A program made the position numbers and the translations under genes. A DNA stretch of 64,000 bases from Clostridium thermarum (GTDB lineage: Bacteria > Bacillota > Clostridia > Clostridiales > Clostridiaceae). Shown in pieces: positions 25,962 through 35,382 of the stretch. The notes under the pieces are model-generated. The model made no database searches. It was not told the origin of the DNA and saw only the letters and a list, made by a program, of their open reading frames with translations. Every line of letters starts with the position of its first letter. The stretch's first letter is position 1. The stretch is from positions 1,110,501 to 1,174,500 of the forward strand of contig NZ_CP040924.1 in assembly GCF_006351925.1 (NCBI RefSeq), written 5' to 3'.

Positions 25962-27338
25962 CTAAGCCCTCCCTTCCTTACCATAGAGTTTAGTGAAACT
26001 CATTCTATTTTTCTTGTCTACAAGGTCCTGCTCTTGTTTTTGTTTTAGCAAGTCCAAATAGCTCAGTTGACCTTCAACAATAACTGGTGGTGATGCAACT
26101 ACACCGGATTTATACTCATCATAGGTTCTAAATGTTATTTGAAAAGGCTTTGCGTCAGCAAACTTATCACCTTGGTAGTATACTTCAATTTTTGTCAGGT
26201 CTGAAGGATGATATTTTACTTGAATTGTTTTTCGTGCAAGTCTTGGATCAATTTCATACTGGTTGCCACAAACACTAATAACAGCTGTCTTATTAGCTTT
26301 TCTTTCCTCTTTGTATAGAAAGATTCTATAAATCTCCTCCGGAGCAATGAATTTTCTATACCCATCTCCTTCTGCAAAAGCTTCGTTTGGAGTCTTTTCA
26401 ATTTCGGAATGTATTTTCTCATGATAGTTTTTATTTAACCACGCTGCAAATAGCACATTTAACTCATCTATAGTCTTAACCTTAGATACTCTCACTTCAG
26501 GTTCAAAGGATTTATCAACGTACCAGAAGAATTTTTCAATTTTTCCCTTTCCCTCGGGCGAATATGGAGCACAATGAATTACTTTACTCCCAAGCTGAGC
26601 GCAAATGGCGTCCAGCCTCTTGCTTGTATATATCTTACCGTTATCCATATAGCAGCGTTCCGGCACTCCACATTTGAGAAGAGCCTTCTTAAAGCAGTCT
26701 TCAAGGCATTCGCTGCTTTCAGAAAAGTAGAATTGGGCATGTGTTATGTACCTGCTCTTGTCATCAATAAATGCAATTAGGTATGTCCGAATCATCCGAT
26801 CCGGGTTATTAGGATCCGGAAGATAAACGCTGTATTTAACATCACTCTGCCAGGTTTGATTAACTCTTTCCATGGTATAGCGCCTGAATACTTTATTGTT
26901 AGTTACTATCTCTGACTCATAAACTTCAGAGTACTTTTTTATTAACCTGGAAAGGGTTGATTGCTTTATTTCACCCGTTTTTATCACACCCTCAAGCTCC
27001 ATTATTTGAATGATTTGCCTTACGCTGCGCTCCGGTACTTCCTTCTTATATTGAATCGCCTTAATAAGGTTTTCTTCAGTAACAGCCTTAACTTTGTCCT
27101 TATCTGCTCTAAATCCTGGCATCAATCCTTCAAAGCCACCCTCACGATACATTTGACAATACTTTCTTAGTGTTCTTTCATCAATCCGGGTACGAGTTGA
27201 GTAGGGAATTTTATGCTCTGATAATATTATTTTCCTGCGATGAGCAGTTTTTTCTTCTTTACTCAAATTGTCGTTAACAAGATCAAAGATTAAGCCGTAC
27301 CGGAACAGTGCAATTTCCATTTTCTTGTTATCATCCAT
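25962..27338 (-). CDS. Mu-type DDE integrase/transposase
   Basis: A 458-residue transposase of the retroviral-integrase fold. N-terminal helix-turn-helix regions (RTRIDERTLRKYCQMYREGGFEGL, then TLSRLIKKYSEVYE) are followed by the rve core: D in NQTWQSDVKYSVY, D in CYMDNGKIYTS and E in SPEGKGKIEKFFWYVD. A C-terminal Mu_transpos_C-like beta region follows (VISVCGNQYEIDPRLARKTIQVKY). It is the catalytic protein of the 25.0-28.2 kb transposon. AGGAGGA lies upstream of the ATG. No frameshift is seen. Confidence 0.88.
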   Translation of the reverse strand: MDDNKKMEIALFRYGLIFDLVNDNLSKEEKTAHRRKIILSEHKIPYSTRTRIDERTLRKYCQMYREGGFEGLMPGFRADKDKVKAVTEENLIKAIQYKKEVPERSVRQIIQIMELEGVIKTGEIKQSTLSRLIKKYSEVYESEIVTNNKVFRRYTMERVNQTWQSDVKYSVYLPDPNNPDRMIRTYLIAFIDDKSRYITHAQFYFSESSECLEDCFKKALLKCGVPERCYMDNGKIYTSKRLDAICAQLGSKVIHCAPYSPEGKGKIEKFFWYVDKSFEPEVRVSKVKTIDELNVLFAAWLNKNYHEKIHSEIEKTPNEAFAEGDGYRKFIAPEEIYRIFLYKEERKANKTAVISVCGNQYEIDPRLARKTIQVKYHPSDLTKIEVYYQGDKFADAKPFQITFRTYDEYKSGVVASPPVIVEGQLSYLDLLKQKQEQDLVDKKNRMSFTKLYGKEGRA

Positions 27339-27430
27339 AACTTTGTCCTCCTTTTTCTTGTAAAAACCTTTGATTTTAGTTTAGGCCATAGCCTTTTACA
27401 GGAAAAGTTACGAATTTATGTGGATTTTGT

Positions 27431-28084
27431 TCAAAGATACAACCCGGTACATTCTATGTTGCTTATTGTATTAATTATATTAAACCAGCTTTCGGGACAA
27501 TCAGAAACAGCTTTACAGGTAATTAATTCTATGTACCACTTGCTTAGCCTGTAAATTGACTCAAAGTTATCATTTCTTTTTATCTCTCTAACGTAAGTGG
27601 ATATGGTATCTTCATTTCCGAAGTGTTTCTGTACTATTGCAAGTATCTTAGATATTAAAATGCTGCACTTCCTAGCTGTAGTCTCTATCCAGTACTTGAG
27701 ATTCATTAAGGACACTTCTTTCTTCTTAAATCCTGCTCGCAAAGCTCGTCTTAGTCCTACCTTCTCGTTCCTGTGCGCCAGCACAGCTGCTTCTCTGCAA
27801 GGTAATGCATATTGATGTTTCCCCGGTAAGAACCATGGTTTTATTGAGTGGGACTGTTCGCACTTTTTACACATTCCTCTGAGTATTAGAAGCTTTCTTT
27901 CACAGTCATCATCAACATAATTTACTTCATAAGAACCCCAATAACATAATATACATCCACACTTAGGACACTTTAACCTCAGATACTCTAATCCATACTT
28001 ATATTTATGAATATTTTCAGAATAGCTGTTGACATCCTTGAATAAATATAATATTATCATCTTGCTTAGGTGGAGCACTCTCAT
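27431..28084 (-). CDS. DUF6431 transposon protein
   Basis: About 217 residues. It has a four-Cys zinc-ribbon (KCPKCGCILCYWG...RGMCKKCEQS) near 35-80, followed by WFLPGKHQY and a helical C-terminal part. This fits DUF6431, found beside the DDE integrase and ExeA ATPase in similar clostridial transposons and possibly a DNA-binding or targeting subunit. No good ribosome binding site is visible before the first ATG; a Met nine codons in is an alternative start. An inverted repeat GAGCACTCTCA / TGAGGGTGCTC lies upstream (about 28073-28121). Confidence 0.75.
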   Translation of the reverse strand: MRVLHLSKMIILYLFKDVNSYSENIHKYKYGLEYLRLKCPKCGCILCYWGSYEVNYVDDDCERKLLILRGMCKKCEQSHSIKPWFLPGKHQYALPCREAAVLAHRNEKVGLRRALRAGFKKKEVSLMNLKYWIETTARKCSILISKILAIVQKHFGNEDTISTYVREIKRNDNFESIYRLSKWYIELITCKAVSDCPESWFNIINTISNIECTGLYL

Positions 28085-28214
28085 TCATATTTATGTCAGC
28101 TAGGACATATTGAGGGTGCTCTTACTTTTTTATCCTACACTATTTCCAGTTCCGGCGGAAGGGCATTGTGAGAAAAAAATAGTACCTTTCGGTACTTTAT
28201 CATTGCTAAAAACA

Positions 28215-28634
28215 ATATCAATCTCGGAATATGCTGATAAATTTGTATTAAAAGGTGGAGTGCTGTTATATATAGTCTTGGAGGAAAAGGCTAGAGCTAC
28301 TAAGGATATAGATATGCTTGCAAGACAATTAAATAATTCTTTAGAGAATGTGGAAGCAATTTTTAAATCAGTATGCGAAATTAAGGAAGATGATGCTATT
28401 GAATTTGATTTGAATACACTTACAGTAGAAAAGATAAAAGAAGATGCTGATTATGAGGGCGTTAGGGTAAAGGTAACAGCGTTTCTTGACCGTACTAAAA
28501 AAGTATTGCAAATGGATATTGGTTTTGGAGATGTAATAGTTCCGTGTGCTACTGAAATGGAGTATCCATCTCTTTTAGAAATGAAAAAACCGCTATTAAA
28601 AGCTTATTCAATGGAGTTGTTAATGGTAAAATAA
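28215..28634 (+). pseudogene. Partial second copy of abiEii toxin gene
   Basis: Bases 28215-28617 repeat 16183-16585 with only about six differences in 403 bases. It covers residues about 37-170 of AbiEii, including KGGVLLY and TKDIDML, and then stops at 28634. The N terminus is replaced by transposon-end sequence, the C terminus is lost, and an IS21 begins at 28637. No antitoxin gene accompanies it. Almost certainly nonfunctional. Confidence 0.9.
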
Positions 28635-28742
28635 AATGGAGAGATTTCGGCAAACAAAAAGGGAGAATAATTCCCAGTATAGTTTAATATTACTCCTACC
28701 TCTGATAGAATAAAAGAGTTATTCATCAGAGGGGGATGCAGA

Positions 28743-30305
28743 ATGAAGGGATGGAAAGTGTTTGCTGAAATACAAGAACTTAAAAGGAAAGGATTGAACA
28801 AATCTCAAGTAGAGAGAATAATGAATATCAACTACAAGACAGTAACGAAATACTGGAATATGAAGCCAGAAGAATATGCAGAATTAGTGAAGGAGGCAAA
28901 GAACAGAGCAAAGAAATTAGACAAGTACAAAAGTGATATACTTTCGTGGATAAGAGAATTTAGAGATATATCAACGGCTCAGATCCATGATTGGTTAAGA
29001 GAACGTTATGGAGAGTTAGATTTTAAGGACAGAACACTGAGATGGTATGTTAAGAAGTTAAGAAAAGACTTTAACCTGCCGAAGGCAGCACGTGATAGGC
29101 AATATATGGAGGTACCAGAATTGCCCATGGGATATCAAGCACAAGTAGACTTTGGACAGGCTTGGCTTCATCGGCCTGACGGCTCGAGGATAAAACTTTA
29201 CTGCTTTGCTATGGTACTCTCTCATTCAAGATTTAAGTATGTATATTGGTTGGATAAGCCTTTTACTACGGCAACTTTCATTGAGGCTCATGATAGAGCA
29301 TTTGAGTATTTTGGAGGTATGCCGAAGGAAATAGTTTATGACCAGGATAGAATACTTGCAGTAGATGAAAATTTCGGTGACGTTGTGTACACCGAAGAAT
29401 TTCAAAACTATATTAATCTAATGCGGTTTAAGACTAGGCTCTGTCGAGCCTATGACCCGGAAAGCAAAGGTAAAGTAGAAGCAGTAGTTAAGTTTGTTAA
29501 ATATAACTTTGCTATACATAGAGTGTTCGTAGACATAGATTCTTTCAATGAGGATTGCCTGAAATGGCTTGACAGGACTGGGAATGGAAAGGTACATGAT
29601 ATAACGAAAAAGGTACCAGCAGAAGTGCTCGTTTCGGAGAGACAACACTTACAACCAGTACCTCAATCAATTGATAAAAAATCCAATGATACTAGTTTAA
29701 TCTATAGCGTGAGAAAAAACAATATTGTTTTTTATAAACAAAATAGATATCAAGTGCCGAAAGGAACTTACGAACCTGGAAAACAGGTGAAACTAGTACT
29801 TAAAGATAACTCATTGGATATAGTAGATTTAGAAACCGGAGAGATTATAGCACATCATGTTATAAGCAGTAAAAAAGGTGAATTGGTTAAACTTGATCAT
29901 CCGGAAAGATATATAAGTAAAACTACTGAAGAAATGTACTTTAAAGCACTCACAGTGCTTGGTGGCACGGAAAGTGCCAAGATACTTCTAGATAATATAA
30001 GAAAGGAAAGATCAAGGTATGCTAAGGATCAATTAGGTGTTATAGTTAAGGCTGCGTCTAATTATGATGAAGAGTCTGTAAAAAAGGCAATAGAGTATTG
30101 TGTAAGCCGAAGGCTCTGGAGTGCCGGAATGTTTAAGGATACACTTGAACATTTTAGTATGAAAAATAGTGAAAATTCAAGCAAGAAACCTACTTTAAAC
30201 AATTCCTCCATCCCTTCAAAGTGCAAGGGTGTAAAGACAGAAATTAGAGCAATAAGTGAGTATACAATGGCTTTGAAGGAGGATAATAGAGAATGGAAAA
30301 ATTAG
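28743..30305 (+). CDS. istA: IS21-family transposase IstA
   Basis: A 520-residue transposase. The N-terminal HTH ([26 protein letters not shown]) is followed by a second HTH region, then the rve catalytic core with D in [13 protein letters not shown] near 137, D in [10 protein letters not shown] near 200 and E in [17 protein letters not shown] near 242. The C-terminal beta domain ([19 protein letters not shown]) is typical of IstA. The stop overlaps istB by 13 bases. Intact, and different from the IstA remnant at 18.96-19.03 kb. Confidence 0.93.
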   Translation: MKGWKVFAEIQELKRKGLNKSQVERIMNINYKTVTKYWNMKPEEYAELVKEAKNRAKKLDKYKSDILSWIREFRDISTAQIHDWLRERYGELDFKDRTLRWYVKKLRKDFNLPKAARDRQYMEVPELPMGYQAQVDFGQAWLHRPDGSRIKLYCFAMVLSHSRFKYVYWLDKPFTTATFIEAHDRAFEYFGGMPKEIVYDQDRILAVDENFGDVVYTEEFQNYINLMRFKTRLCRAYDPESKGKVEAVVKFVKYNFAIHRVFVDIDSFNEDCLKWLDRTGNGKVHDITKKVPAEVLVSERQHLQPVPQSIDKKSNDTSLIYSVRKNNIVFYKQNRYQVPKGTYEPGKQVKLVLKDNSLDIVDLETGEIIAHHVISSKKGELVKLDHPERYISKTTEEMYFKALTVLGGTESAKILLDNIRKERSRYAKDQLGVIVKAASNYDEESVKKAIEYCVSRRLWSAGMFKDTLEHFSMKNSENSSKKPTLNNSSIPSKCKGVKTEIRAISEYTMALKEDNREWKN

Positions 30306-31036
30306 AATTGATAAAGGGTTGCGCAAAAACACTTAAACTTAACAATTTAAGTGCTAACGCATCAACAATAATTGAAAACGCTGATGTTAATGACTTATCG
30401 TATCAAGATTTGCTACTGGATATACTTAAGAGTGAAGTAAATCTAAAAGAGAAGAAGGCTCAAGAAAGGCTACTTAAAAATGCCGGGTTTCCTATAATTA
30501 AGCGCATAGAAGATTTTGATTTAAACTTTCAGAAGTCTATAACACCTAGACAAATTAACAGGCTCTTGGAACTAGAATGGATAGATAGGATGTTTAATCT
30601 TATCTTCCTAGGGCCTCCAGGTGTGGGAAAAACCCACCTTGCTATCGCAATGGGGTTAAAAGCCGTTGAGGCCGGCTATAGGGTTAGTTTTGTTTCAATG
30701 GATAATCTTATGCATGTACTAAAAACTCAAGATATATCAAGAAAAATTAAAGGTAAAGTCAATAGCATACTATCTTCTAGCCTTGTCATAATTGATGAAT
30801 TAGGATACCTTCCTATAAACAAAGAAGAAGCAAATCTGTTCTTTCAGTTAATATCTGCACTTCATGAGCAGGCTTCGATAATAATCACGTCTAATAAAGG
30901 CTTTGAAGATTGGACTGAGCTATTAGGTGATGATGCTTTAACAACAGCAGTTCTTGATAGACTTGTGCATAAATGTGAACTTTTTAATATGACAGGAAAG
31001 AGTTATAGGCTTGAACATAGACAGTCAATATTTTAG
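30293..31036 (+). CDS. istB: IS21-family helper ATPase IstB
   Basis: A 247-residue DnaC/IstB-type AAA+ ATPase. Walker A is [15 protein letters not shown] near 104, Walker [12 protein letters not shown] near 160, and sensor [12 protein letters not shown] near 198, then [22 protein letters not shown]. It overlaps the end of istA, and the ATG is preceded by GGAGGATAATAG. Assists IstA in target selection. Confidence 0.95.
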   Translation: MEKLELIKGCAKTLKLNNLSANASTIIENADVNDLSYQDLLLDILKSEVNLKEKKAQERLLKNAGFPIIKRIEDFDLNFQKSITPRQINRLLELEWIDRMFNLIFLGPPGVGKTHLAIAMGLKAVEAGYRVSFVSMDNLMHVLKTQDISRKIKGKVNSILSSSLVIIDELGYLPINKEEANLFFQLISALHEQASIIITSNKGFEDWTELLGDDALTTAVLDRLVHKCELFNMTGKSYRLEHRQSIF

Positions 31037-31085
31037 GAAATAAAAAGGAAAAACTTCGGTAAAATTATTTGCCGAAATTTCTCCA

Positions 31086-31260
31086 AAAGTACTTGCCAGT
31101 AACATGTGAGTGCACCAATAATTAAACCGTCAAAAATGAAAACAAAAAACATAAATAGATTAAACATTTGAATATACCTTCTTTCTTATTGTATTTATAA
31201 AAAGCATAGCAGATGTATCATGACAAAAATGGTATGTGTAAAGAGGAGTGAGTAAAACAT
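31086..31260. other. Leader region of the PD-(D/E)XK operon
   Basis: AT-rich non-coding stretch between IS21 and the nuclease gene. It ends with an AGAGGAGTGAG ribosome binding site. No clear promoter was found. Confidence 0.35.
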
Positions 31261-32538
31261 ATGGGAAATATAAACAATTCGGCTGAAAATTTATTGCAGG
31301 AAGCAAAAACAATTATTAAAAACAATTATGAAGCAAAAAAAAATCGTGGTGGCGACTTTAATATTTTTAGTATTTTAAAAATTGAAAGAGATGAGGTTTT
31401 TACCCATTCAAATATGATATATTCTTTATTAAACTCTCAAAGTGGACACTTTATGGAAGATAAATATTTAAAATTATTTTTAAATATTGTTTTAGGTATT
31501 AAAGGAGCAGATATATATAAGAAATGGTATGTAGAAAGAGAATGGCCTTTTGAAGATGGAAGAATAGATTTTGTAATTTACAATGATGACTGTTTTTTTG
31601 CTATTGAAATGAAAATAGATGCTGGTGATCAAGATCATCAACTTAAAAGATATGAAGATTATGCAAAAACAAGAGGAAAGGATTATAAGATATTTTATCT
31701 TACTTTAGATGGTAAAGAGCCATCTTCTCAGAGTGAAGAAGGTATGGAAAGAAAACCTTATTTAATATCATTTGAAAAACATATCTTGGAGTGGTTACAA
31801 AAGTGTATTGATGAAACACCAGTTCAATATAAAGTACGTGATGCACTTAAGCAGTATAGGGAGCTTGTTAATAAGATTATTAATAATGAAGGAGTAGAAA
31901 AGCAGATGGTTTCAATTTTAATGAAAAAAGAAAATTATAAAGCTTTTAAAGAGCTTCAAAAATCAGAAAATATTATGAAACAAGAATTTGTTGAAAAGTT
32001 TTGCGAGGAACTTCAAAAGAGATTTGAACAAAATAGCTTAATCTTTGAAAATATTACAGATGAAAATTTAAAAATTGTTGAGCCAAAAAAATTCTTTAGT
32101 AATTCAAATACATTAATTAACTATGAAATAAATATAATGAAAGATTTTAATTTAAATGGGTCAAAATTCAGTGTAGTTTTTGTAGTTGAGATTTCTAATA
32201 GTGATAATAGAAACGATGGAACTCTTGTTTTGGGATTGAAATTGAAAAATACTTTAGATGGTACTTATTTTAATTTTAGTCAAAATCAAATCACTCCTGA
32301 AGATAGAAATAATTTAATGAATTTATTTAATTTGAATAATTATAATAAAAAAGATATAATGTCTTCATTTTGGATATACTTGGATTACATTTATACTGAA
32401 GGTAAAGGAGTATATGCTTTAAGAGAATTTAATGATAATGTCATAAATATGCTTGATAGTGAAAGCTTCTCAAAAGAAATGGACAGAATTATTAATTCAA
32501 TTGTCACAAGTTATAAATCCTTTTATAAGGGTGAATAA
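31261..32538 (+). CDS. PD-(D/E)XK nuclease family protein (PDDEXK_4-like)
   Basis: A 425-residue protein with the nuclease core in the N-terminal half: GRIDFVIYND (D near residue 103), AIEMKIDAGDQ (E near 116, K near 118) and QLKRYEDYA, the classical D-ExK-Q order of PD-(D/E)XK enzymes of the PF14281 type. An upstream segment RDEVFTHSNMIYSLLN is also conserved in that family. The C-terminal half is of unknown fold. The next gene begins one base after its stop, so the two are co-translated. The setting in a defence-rich island suggests a phage-defence nuclease, but this is inference. Confidence 0.82.
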   Translation: MGNINNSAENLLQEAKTIIKNNYEAKKNRGGDFNIFSILKIERDEVFTHSNMIYSLLNSQSGHFMEDKYLKLFLNIVLGIKGADIYKKWYVEREWPFEDGRIDFVIYNDDCFFAIEMKIDAGDQDHQLKRYEDYAKTRGKDYKIFYLTLDGKEPSSQSEEGMERKPYLISFEKHILEWLQKCIDETPVQYKVRDALKQYRELVNKIINNEGVEKQMVSILMKKENYKAFKELQKSENIMKQEFVEKFCEELQKRFEQNSLIFENITDENLKIVEPKKFFSNSNTLINYEINIMKDFNLNGSKFSVVFVVEISNSDNRNDGTLVLGLKLKNTLDGTYFNFSQNQITPEDRNNLMNLFNLNNYNKKDIMSSFWIYLDYIYTEGKGVYALREFNDNVINMLDSESFSKEMDRIINSIVTSYKSFYKGE

Positions 32539-32539
32539 A

Positions 32540-33274
32540 ATGGCATGTTTTGAACCATCAATATTAGAAATACACCTATATTGTGATGATGACTCTATTA
32601 ATGAAAGGATAAATAAAAGTAAATTTTCCAATATAGAAATATACAGTACGAAGAAAATACAAGAAGTTAATACCAGTGATGAATTAGATTTTTCTTTTGA
32701 TCTGGAATACTATGACGAAGATAAAATCCAATCAATTATTGGAGATAAGATTAATGATATGGTTAAAGATAATTATGAAATATGCTTTGTAGGTTCAAAA
32801 GAAGAATTTATTAAATGCAAGTATTTTAAAGGTGTTTTAATATGTTTGGAAAATTCTTTTGTGGATGGAATTAGAAAAGATAATATAATTATTAAGGATA
32901 AAGAACAGGCCTTAAGAATAATCTATAGCCTATATTATTGTTTAAATAGTTATCACATTTTTCCATACGACTTAGGAATGGTTATCGAATATGAGCTTAA
33001 TATAATTATTGAAAATATAGATATAATGCAAGCAGAGGAAGCTAATATTATAGTGTGGAATTATAGAAATATTAATTCAAATAAAAATTTAAATGTAGCT
33101 TTTATTAACACTAAAGATAATAATATTCGCAAAAGTAAAGGTGCATCAGATTTATACAACAAAGTGTTAGAAAAAATAGATAAAAATTACCTTGATGAAC
33201 TTGTTACAACGGATAGCGATACATTTATTGCTATGAATTATACATTGGAAATAGGAGATGATTTTATTGGATAA
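32540..33274 (+). CDS. Unknown protein, second gene of nuclease operon
   Basis: A 244-residue acidic protein not recognised. ATG at 32540 follows AAGGGTGA and lies directly after the nuclease stop. There are no membrane segments or signal peptide. Notable features are a long acidic Asp/Glu-rich early region (TSDELDFSFDLEYYDED) and a predicted mixed alpha/beta middle (YEICFVGSKEEFIKCKYFKGVLICLEN). Its end overlaps the start of the next gene by 17 bases. The tight coupling implies it acts with the nuclease and the following protein, for example as sensor or regulator. No known domain could be assigned by eye. Confidence 0.7.
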   Translation: MACFEPSILEIHLYCDDDSINERINKSKFSNIEIYSTKKIQEVNTSDELDFSFDLEYYDEDKIQSIIGDKINDMVKDNYEICFVGSKEEFIKCKYFKGVLICLENSFVDGIRKDNIIIKDKEQALRIIYSLYYCLNSYHIFPYDLGMVIEYELNIIIENIDIMQAEEANIIVWNYRNINSNKNLNVAFINTKDNNIRKSKGASDLYNKVLEKIDKNYLDELVTTDSDTFIAMNYTLEIGDDFIG

Positions 33275-33551
33275 TGCTAAAACAGATAATTTATTAGAAG
33301 CGATGATGAAATTGAGTAATAATATAGCAGAAATTAAGGATATACATTCACAATTACCTTGTGAACTGCATATGTTTATGGATGCTTTATTTGGTAAAAA
33401 GAGATTGCTTATATTGAAAGTTAATACCAATAAAAATAATATTATAACAGAATTAAAAGATTATTGTAATGAAAAAGAGTTAGAAATTTGTATGTTAGAT
33501 GGTAAGAATTTAAATACGGATGATATAAAAGGAGAATTTGAAATCTCATAA
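33258..33551 (+). pseudogene. Unknown AAA-like protein, N-terminal part, interrupted by IS3
   Basis: First 97 codons of the third gene of the operon (MILLDNAKTDNLLEAMMKLSNN...). The strand-like GKKRLLILKVNT is followed by ELKDYCNEKELEICMLDGKNL. The frame stops at the left end of an IS3 element. The continuation (SEIIYKDGMPYSIRKKLHYV...) begins right after the right end of IS3 at about 34928. Joined, the two parts give roughly 200 residues resembling a degenerate AAA-type ATPase core, with RQLIIVEGL as a Walker B-like strand, but no Walker A lysine motif is evident. Confidence 0.7.
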
Positions 33552-33619
33552 GCCCCTAAATGGATTTGGACAATTACCTATACATTTATTATAATGTAGA
33601 AAGTGATTGGAGGTAAACT

Positions 33620-33949
33620 ATGAGAGGAAAAACGTATACCAAAGAATTAAAGGAAGAGATCTTAAGAGAGGTACAAGAGGTAGGAAATGTTTCATTAGTA
33701 TCAAGGAGACATGGAATATCAAAATCAACAATATTTACTTGGATAAGAGAATCTGAGAAAAGGAATGAAATTAAGGTTAAGCCAGGCAGAAAGGCTTTAG
33801 TTGAGGGAGAAAAAGAACTAGAAAATGAATTAACAGAAGTAACAAAACAGAATGATCAGCTTAAGAAGCTACTAGGAGAGAAGGATTTAGAAATAGCAAT
33901 TCTTAAAGATTTAATAAAAAAATCCAACCCTCAATTAAAGATAAAGTAG
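33620..33949 (+). CDS. IS3 OrfA (HTH transposase subunit)
   Basis: 109 residues. N-terminal HTH_28/transposase_8 domain (YTKELKEEILREVQEVGNVSLVSRRHGISKSTIFTWIRES) and a C-terminal leucine-zipper coiled coil (ELENELTEVTKQNDQLKKLLGEKDLEIAILKDLI). A run of seven A at 33916-33922 near its end is a plausible slippery site for the -1 shift that makes the OrfAB fusion transposase. GGAGG lies upstream of the ATG. Confidence 0.92.
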   Translation: MRGKTYTKELKEEILREVQEVGNVSLVSRRHGISKSTIFTWIRESEKRNEIKVKPGRKALVEGEKELENELTEVTKQNDQLKKLLGEKDLEIAILKDLIKKSNPQLKIK

Positions 33950-34875
33950 AAATAGCTAAGAGTTATATAGATAAAGGATTTAACGCTGTTTTTGTACTAA
34001 AGACAGTTAAGCTTAGTAGGTCAACGTATTACTACAGCTTAAGCGTAGAAGGTAAGGAGAAGGCTAAACCTAAAGGTGGAAAACCAAAGGGATATAGCCT
34101 AGACAACGAATATAAAAAGATCTGCGATGAGCAGATTAAAGAGTTTATTATGGAGTCCATCGATGGCGATGCTCTTAATTATGGATATCGAAAAATAACC
34201 TATCATTTGAGAAGGTACTACAACCTAAAGATTAACCAGAAGAAGGTTTATAGGCTCTGTAAAGAGCTTGGCATACTTAAGGATCAAAGAGTGATTAAAC
34301 CCAAACTAAAGAGAACTATTGCAGTAAACAGAACTATTACCGGCTCAAATCAGCTCTGGGAAATGGATATTAAGTATGGATATGTCCAAGGTGAGGACAA
34401 GTTTTTCTACCTGCTAAACCTAATTGATGTTTTTGATAGAAGTATTATTGGCTACCACATGGGATTACACTGCGAGGCTAAAGATGCGGCAGCATTGCTA
34501 AGAAAATGCCTGATAAAAAGGAATCTATTTGAGGAAGGAGCTAGTAGACCTGTAATAAGAACTGATAATGGCCCACAGTTTGTAAACTATAAGTTTAGCG
34601 AATGCTGTGAGGAAATTAAAGTAGAACATGAAAGGATACCTGTAAAAACGCCAAATAAGAATGCACATATAGAATCATTTCACAGAATACTTGAGGATGA
34701 TTGCTTAAAAATCAATGAATTTCAAACATATGCAGAAGCATATGAAACAGTAAACGACTTCATGGAATTTTACAATAATAGGAGACTTCATTCCAGCTTA
34801 AGGTTTATGGCACCAAATGAATTTTATGACCTTCATTTTGGAGAGAACCAAACTAATATTCAAATAAGAGTCTAA
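33907..34875 (+). CDS. IS3 OrfB (DDE transposase, rve core), -1 frame
   Basis: The frame is open from 33907 without a proper start, in the -1 frame relative to orfA, as expected for translation by frameshifting. It contains the HTH_21 region (YGYRKITYHLRRYYNLKINQKKVYRLCKELG) and the integrase core with D in LWEMDIKYGYVQG, D in VIRTDNGPQFV and E in NAHIESFHRILEDD, followed by FNNRRLHSSL-type motif (FYNNRRLHSSLRFMAPNEF). Intact, so the element could be active. Confidence 0.92.
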   Translation, partial: RFNKKIQPSIKDKVEIAKSYIDKGFNAVFVLKTVKLSRSTYYYSLSVEGKEKAKPKGGKPKGYSLDNEYKKICDEQIKEFIMESIDGDALNYGYRKITYHLRRYYNLKINQKKVYRLCKELGILKDQRVIKPKLKRTIAVNRTITGSNQLWEMDIKYGYVQGEDKFFYLLNLIDVFDRSIIGYHMGLHCEAKDAAALLRKCLIKRNLFEEGASRPVIRTDNGPQFVNYKFSECCEEIKVEHERIPVKTPNKNAHIESFHRILEDDCLKINEFQTYAEAYETVNDFMEFYNNRRLHSSLRFMAPNEFYDLHFGENQTNIQIRV

Positions 34876-34927
34876 ATCTAAGAAAATTCAAGAATTTATT
34901 AGGTTTTGTCCAAAACGAAGGGGTTAA

Positions 34928-35239
34928 TCCGAAATTATTTATAAAGACGGAATGCCTTATTCAATTAGAAAGAAACTTCATTATGTTTCAGATAATAGAC
35001 AATTGATAATTGTAGAAGGACTTACCGAAAATACTGATATAGAAGTGTTAAGGGCATTTATGTATATGGCAAGCCTTGAGGTTTATTATGATGACATAAC
35101 CAATTTACCAAAGGATAAATTACCTTTTGGTTCAGCATATGTTTTTATAGCTGATAACAATTTCCCTTTAAAAAAGTTTGAATTCATAAGTTCTTATTGG
35201 AAGGATGAAGCTGCAATATTAGATTTGATGAGCATCTAA
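34928..35239 (+). pseudogene. Unknown AAA-like protein, C-terminal part, separated by IS3
   Basis: Continuation of the gene begun at 33258. The open frame from 34928 reads SEIIYKDGMPYSIRKKLHYVSDNRQLIIVEGLTE and ends EAAILDLMSI. RQLIIVEGL and GSAYVFIADNN resemble the Walker B and sensor strands of a degenerate AAA ATPase. An internal ATG at 34952 could give a fragment, but it has no ribosome binding site. The gene is disrupted, so the operon is incomplete in this strain. Confidence 0.65.
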
Positions 35240-35382
35240 AATAAGGGTAAAGAACGTTTAGGATGTGTAAACGAATGTATTAATGCCACTCCCACACTCT
35301 ATAAAAACAACCCTCTTAAATCTAAAGGGGGTCTTGGGGGTCTAATCCCAATATTTCTGCGATTTAGTATCATTTTTCTATC

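Larger units (their letters stand above)
25032..28174 (-). mobile_element. Three-gene Mu/Tn7-like transposon (DDE transposase, ExeA-like ATPase, DUF6431)
   Basis: About 3.1 kb with inverted ends that start TTTCTCACA (left 25032-25040; right, inverted, 28166-28174) and share an inner GCCGGAA block. It carries a DDE integrase, an AAA ATPase and a DUF6431 protein, all on the minus strand. The left flank is the methylase and the right flank is a different gene fragment (abiEii), with no visible target duplication, so the insertion was followed by rearrangement. Confidence 0.7.
28637..31085 (+). mobile_element. IS21-family insertion sequence
   Basis: About 2.45 kb bounded by TGGAGAGATTTCGGCAAA (left, 28637) and its inverted form TTTGCCGAAATTTCTCCA (right, ending 31085), one mismatch in 18. 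It contains istA and istB in the standard overlapping order and looks complete. Confidence 0.9.
33552..34927 (+). mobile_element. IS3-family insertion sequence (IS150-like)
   Basis: About 1.38 kb. The imperfect terminal repeats share a CCCCT block and TTTGGACAA (left TAAGCCCCTAAATGGATTTG; right, inverted, TTAACCCCTTCGTTTTGGAC). It contains overlapping orfA and orfB, separated by a probable -1 frameshift. It splits a host gene between 33551 and 34928. Confidence 0.85.

Noticed and set aside
35270-35350. G-rich stretch (GGGGGTCTTGGGGGTC) as a G-quadruplex or repeat
   Set aside because: Only two G runs of five are present; not enough for a quadruplex, and no second copy was seen.
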